NCBI GenBank assembly: GCA_017528425.1
Contig: JAFXOV010000021.1
Coordinates: forward strand, 1 to 64,000
DNA: 64,000 bases
Reading direction: 5' to 3'
DNA from: Elusimicrobiota bacterium
GTDB lineage: Bacteria; Elusimicrobiota; Endomicrobiia; Endomicrobiales; Endomicrobiaceae
In this document: positions 61,698-64,000 of the stretch, piece after piece
Layout: each line of letters starts with the position of its first letter
Position numbering within the stretch: the first letter of the stretch is position 1
Notes under the pieces: model-generated
Seen by the model: the letters and a program-made list of their open reading frames with translations, nothing else
What the model was told of the DNA's origin: nothing
Databases searched by the model: none
Position numbers and translations under genes: made by a program

Positions 61698-61726
61698 ATT
61701 ATATTGAAAAACAAGATAAATTTCAA
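61698..61726 (-). promoter_or_regulatory. promoter of the lpxB operon
   Basis: Minus-strand TTGAAA (61726-61721), a 17-bp spacer and TATAAT (61703-61698) form a near-consensus promoter. Only 8 nt lie between the -10 and the ATG at 61689, so the start site should fall at or within 2 nt of the ATG. Confidence 0.8.
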
Positions 61727-61782
61727 TAAAAACATTGATTTTTTTTGCAAATTATTTTCAGAATTGATGTTTATACGAAATG

Positions 61783-63930
61783 TTAATCGACAAACAATAT
61801 ATCTTCAAGTTCTTTTAGTTGAAAAACAACTTTCTGATCTTGCGGTATTTTTAATAATAAATCTTCTTTTAATTGTGTATATTTCCCGGTTTTATCCAAT
61901 TCCATTGCCTTGGTATAATCTTTTAAAGCTTGTTCGTACATATTCAACTTTTCTTCCAACATACCTCTTTTTGCATAAACAAAAGCATTTTCATATATTT
62001 CCAAAGACTTATCATAATCCTTTATCGCATCTTTATAATTACCGAACATAACTTTTATGTTGCCTTTATCCGCCATAGCCAAATCATTTTTCAATATTTT
62101 TTCATATAAACTTGCTCTCAGTATATAATATATTCTTTTCTCTCTCAATGATAAAGCTTTGGTACAATATTCAATAGCTTTATCATTGTCACCTTTCTTT
62201 TCCATAAGTTTGGCAAGAGCATAATATGTATCATCTTTGTTTGCATCTATTTGTAAAGATTTATTAAAACTTTTTAGAGCATCATCATCCTTATTCATTT
62301 CCATTTGTGTGTTACCTATCCATAAATAAGCTTGTGCGGATTGTTTTATTTTTAATGCCTTATTAAAATCTGCCATTGCTTCTTTATAATCCTGATTTTT
62401 AAGTTTTAACTCACCTCTTGCGATATAAACTTCGGCATTTTGTTTCATTTCCAACGATTTTGTAAATTCTTGTATAGCAACAGCATTTTGATATGAACCC
62501 GCAATAGCACTAAAATAACCTTTGTCTGCCTGTGCCAAATCTTTTCTGTTGATTAATAAATACAAATCAGATCTCTTCAAATAAAACTTCTTTAAATTTT
62601 GTTTTGCTATAAAACCGACGTTTTCTTTTTCCATATCTATTGCGATTGTATAATTTAAAATCGATTTCATATATTCTTTTTGTTTTTCATAAATTTCCGC
62701 AGCCAGCACATACATTTCTGCCTTCGGAGATATTTTTAATGCTTTTTCCACGTCTTTCAATGCTTCCTTATACATTCCGACTTTATATTCTGCTTTAGCC
62801 GTTAATTCCCATAATCTAACATCATTAAACTGAGAAACAACACTCATTTTTTCCAATATTATATTTTTATAATTTCCTAACTCATAAAAGCAGTTCCACC
62901 TGTTTACTATAGCTTCCAAATTTTGTTCCAACTTGAGTGCCTTATTATAAAATTCTATAGCTTGCTCATATTTTTTTGAAGCAAAATATATTTCTGCTAT
63001 TTCAAAATATACCTCTGCACTTTTTGCTATTTTTAGTGCAGCGTTAAAATCATCTATAGCTTTGTTATACTGCTTCATTTTAGCTTTTACCTTACCTCTT
63101 TCCAAAAAAGCTTCCGATGTTTTTTTCAATTCGATAGAGCTTGTAAAATCGTTTATTGCTCCCGTATTGTCGCCATCTTTACTTTTTAATAAACCCAACT
63201 TGTAATATATATCGTAAGTTTGTTTATTTCTTAAAACTTCCGTTAATTTCTTTATTGCCGAATCATAATTTTCGTTTATAGCATCAATAGCAGCGCTGTC
63301 TTCATCAACCAAATCAAATTTCTTCATGACTTTATACAATTCATATCTGTAAGTGTAGTATTCCAAATTATCGTTATCCATCTCTATTGCCGTTGTATAA
63401 TCATGTAAAGCATTGTAGTTTTGTTTTATACTTTGATAAGCAATTCCTCTTCTTGAATAAAACAAAGCATTCGGTGAAACTTTTATTGCATTTGTAGTAT
63501 TTCCTATCGCAGCTCGGTAATTACCTTTTTTAAAATTCGCGCAAGCTAAAAGTGCATGAACATAAGCGGAATTTTCTATTGCTAAGGCAGCATTAAAATC
63601 TTTAATTGCATCATCATATTGCTCATATAAAAGTTCGGCTTTTCCTCTTGATATATATGCACGAGAAGAAATTTCTATATCCAAAGCAGAAGTATAATCA
63701 CCGATAGAGCCGTTATAATTATCCAACAAAAATTTAGCGTCCCCTCTTTCCAAAAACAAATCGGGATCTTCCTTGTCGGATTTTAAAACTTTAGTATATT
63801 CAATTACCGCTTTATAGTAATCACCGTCTCTTACCAATTTCCTTGCATTAGAGATTATCTCCTCGTCATCGGCAAAGACGATTGTTACCAAAAACATAAA
63901 AGAAAATAATAATAAAATTTTCTTTAACAT
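61783..63930 (-). CDS. exported protein made of TPR repeats
   Basis: The 715-aa protein has a signal peptide (MLKKILLLFSFMFLVTIVFA) and is otherwise almost entirely tetratricopeptide repeats of about 34 residues. Examples are YNGSIGDYTSALDIE, YDDAIKDFNAALAIE, YNKAIDDFNAALKIA and YEQALKDYTKAMELD. At least 15 units can be counted, several separated by insertions that share a KKFDLVDEDSAAI/NDLAMADKGNI-like segment. It is probably a periplasmic scaffold for protein assembly. The ATG at 63930 is chosen because the signal peptide starts there. It ends about 90 nt before the lpxB start and is not overlapped by it. Confidence 0.85.
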   Translation of the reverse strand: MLKKILLLFSFMFLVTIVFADDEEIISNARKLVRDGDYYKAVIEYTKVLKSDKEDPDLFLERGDAKFLLDNYNGSIGDYTSALDIEISSRAYISRGKAELLYEQYDDAIKDFNAALAIENSAYVHALLACANFKKGNYRAAIGNTTNAIKVSPNALFYSRRGIAYQSIKQNYNALHDYTTAIEMDNDNLEYYTYRYELYKVMKKFDLVDEDSAAIDAINENYDSAIKKLTEVLRNKQTYDIYYKLGLLKSKDGDNTGAINDFTSSIELKKTSEAFLERGKVKAKMKQYNKAIDDFNAALKIAKSAEVYFEIAEIYFASKKYEQAIEFYNKALKLEQNLEAIVNRWNCFYELGNYKNIILEKMSVVSQFNDVRLWELTAKAEYKVGMYKEALKDVEKALKISPKAEMYVLAAEIYEKQKEYMKSILNYTIAIDMEKENVGFIAKQNLKKFYLKRSDLYLLINRKDLAQADKGYFSAIAGSYQNAVAIQEFTKSLEMKQNAEVYIARGELKLKNQDYKEAMADFNKALKIKQSAQAYLWIGNTQMEMNKDDDALKSFNKSLQIDANKDDTYYALAKLMEKKGDNDKAIEYCTKALSLREKRIYYILRASLYEKILKNDLAMADKGNIKVMFGNYKDAIKDYDKSLEIYENAFVYAKRGMLEEKLNMYEQALKDYTKAMELDKTGKYTQLKEDLLLKIPQDQKVVFQLKELEDILFVD

Positions 63931-63934
63931 AAAT

Positions 63935-64000
63935 TTATAACACCTTAAAATATTTTGAAACAAAATCTTTAAAACTGCACTCGTACTTTTTTACATCATA
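63935..64000 (-). CDS. possible C-terminus of a gene running off the right edge
   Basis: Minus-strand codons from 64000 stay open for 21 residues (YDVKKYECSFKDFVSKYFKV then L) and stop with TAA at 63937-63935. That is 4 nt before the TPR gene ATG, and the AAGG that could serve that gene lies inside these codons. The spacing is typical of an operon, but 66 nt is too short to exclude a chance open frame. No family is recognised. Confidence 0.35.
   Translation of the reverse strand, partial: YDVKKYECSFKDFVSKYFKVL

Overview
The window is low-GC DNA from a Gram-negative (diderm) bacterium. The outer-membrane evidence is lpxB and an MsbA-type flippase, three predicted outer-membrane barrels (two of the PorV/UPF0164 type) and a PBP1A. 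The mix of PorV-like proteins, a DUF4912 + GH57 pair, an HU/IHF-MerR-tRNA-Pro string, a microcystin-dependent/tail-collar protein and a single 16.6-kb gene fits Elusimicrobiota (Endomicrobiia-like) or a related lineage such as Omnitrophota. That placement is inference; no rRNA is present. Genes are dense, the standard code is used, and no insertion sequence, prophage or CRISPR array was seen.

Left part (1-14.5 kb). A plus-strand string encodes a U32 peptidase-family protein, a small membrane protein, a stand-alone Smr domain, a DUF360/holin-4-like membrane protein and an HD phosphohydrolase. It converges on a PBP1A. A compact divergent promoter pair separates PBP1A from a CPA2 cation/proton antiporter. 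glmS, hisH-hisF and an O-antigen ligase-like protein follow. A DUF2157/GDYXXLXY membrane pair faces them, and a small beta-barrel gene ends at a strong bidirectional terminator.

Middle (14.5-34.2 kb). Minus-strand operons dominate: gatC-gatA-gatB, then tRNA-Leu(UAA) from a perfect consensus promoter with a ParB-like gene and a phosphoesterase; then a 453-aa Lys-rich secreted protein, der, plsY, gpsA, HU, MerR, tRNA-Pro(CGG), a FlgD-Ig/T9SS-CTD-like protein and a PorV-TPR protein. A small surface-polysaccharide patch (27.8-31.6 kb) is decaying: a GT2 gene is intact, but a Stealth phosphotransferase gene carries one in-frame TAA and an LTA-synthase-like sulfatase gene has lost its middle. MATE transporter and argC genes follow.

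Right part (34.3-64 kb). One gene encodes a 5,536-residue protein with a signal peptide, a ChaN/TraB-like N-terminal domain, an HExxH zincin motif, two caspase/C11-like Cys-His domains about 1,400 residues apart that each lead into a similar membrane hairpin, a degenerate W-Y repeat block, and a GHKL-type ATPase-like domain near residue 4,000. It sits directly behind an intrinsic-terminator-like hairpin and a 166-aa membrane protein gene with a consensus, apparently leaderless promoter. This is the strongest candidate for an undescribed system. Beyond it lie an operon for alpha-glucan metabolism and signalling (DUF4912, GH57 branching enzyme, HD-GYP, rsmI), rpmB, an envelope/stringent-response operon (lpxB, msbA-like, porV-like, short rel), and a long TPR protein.

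Promoters are easy to read here: TTGAAA/TTGACA-17-TATAAT or an extended -10 (TGnTATAAT). Several lie so close to the start codon that the mRNAs should be leaderless or nearly so.
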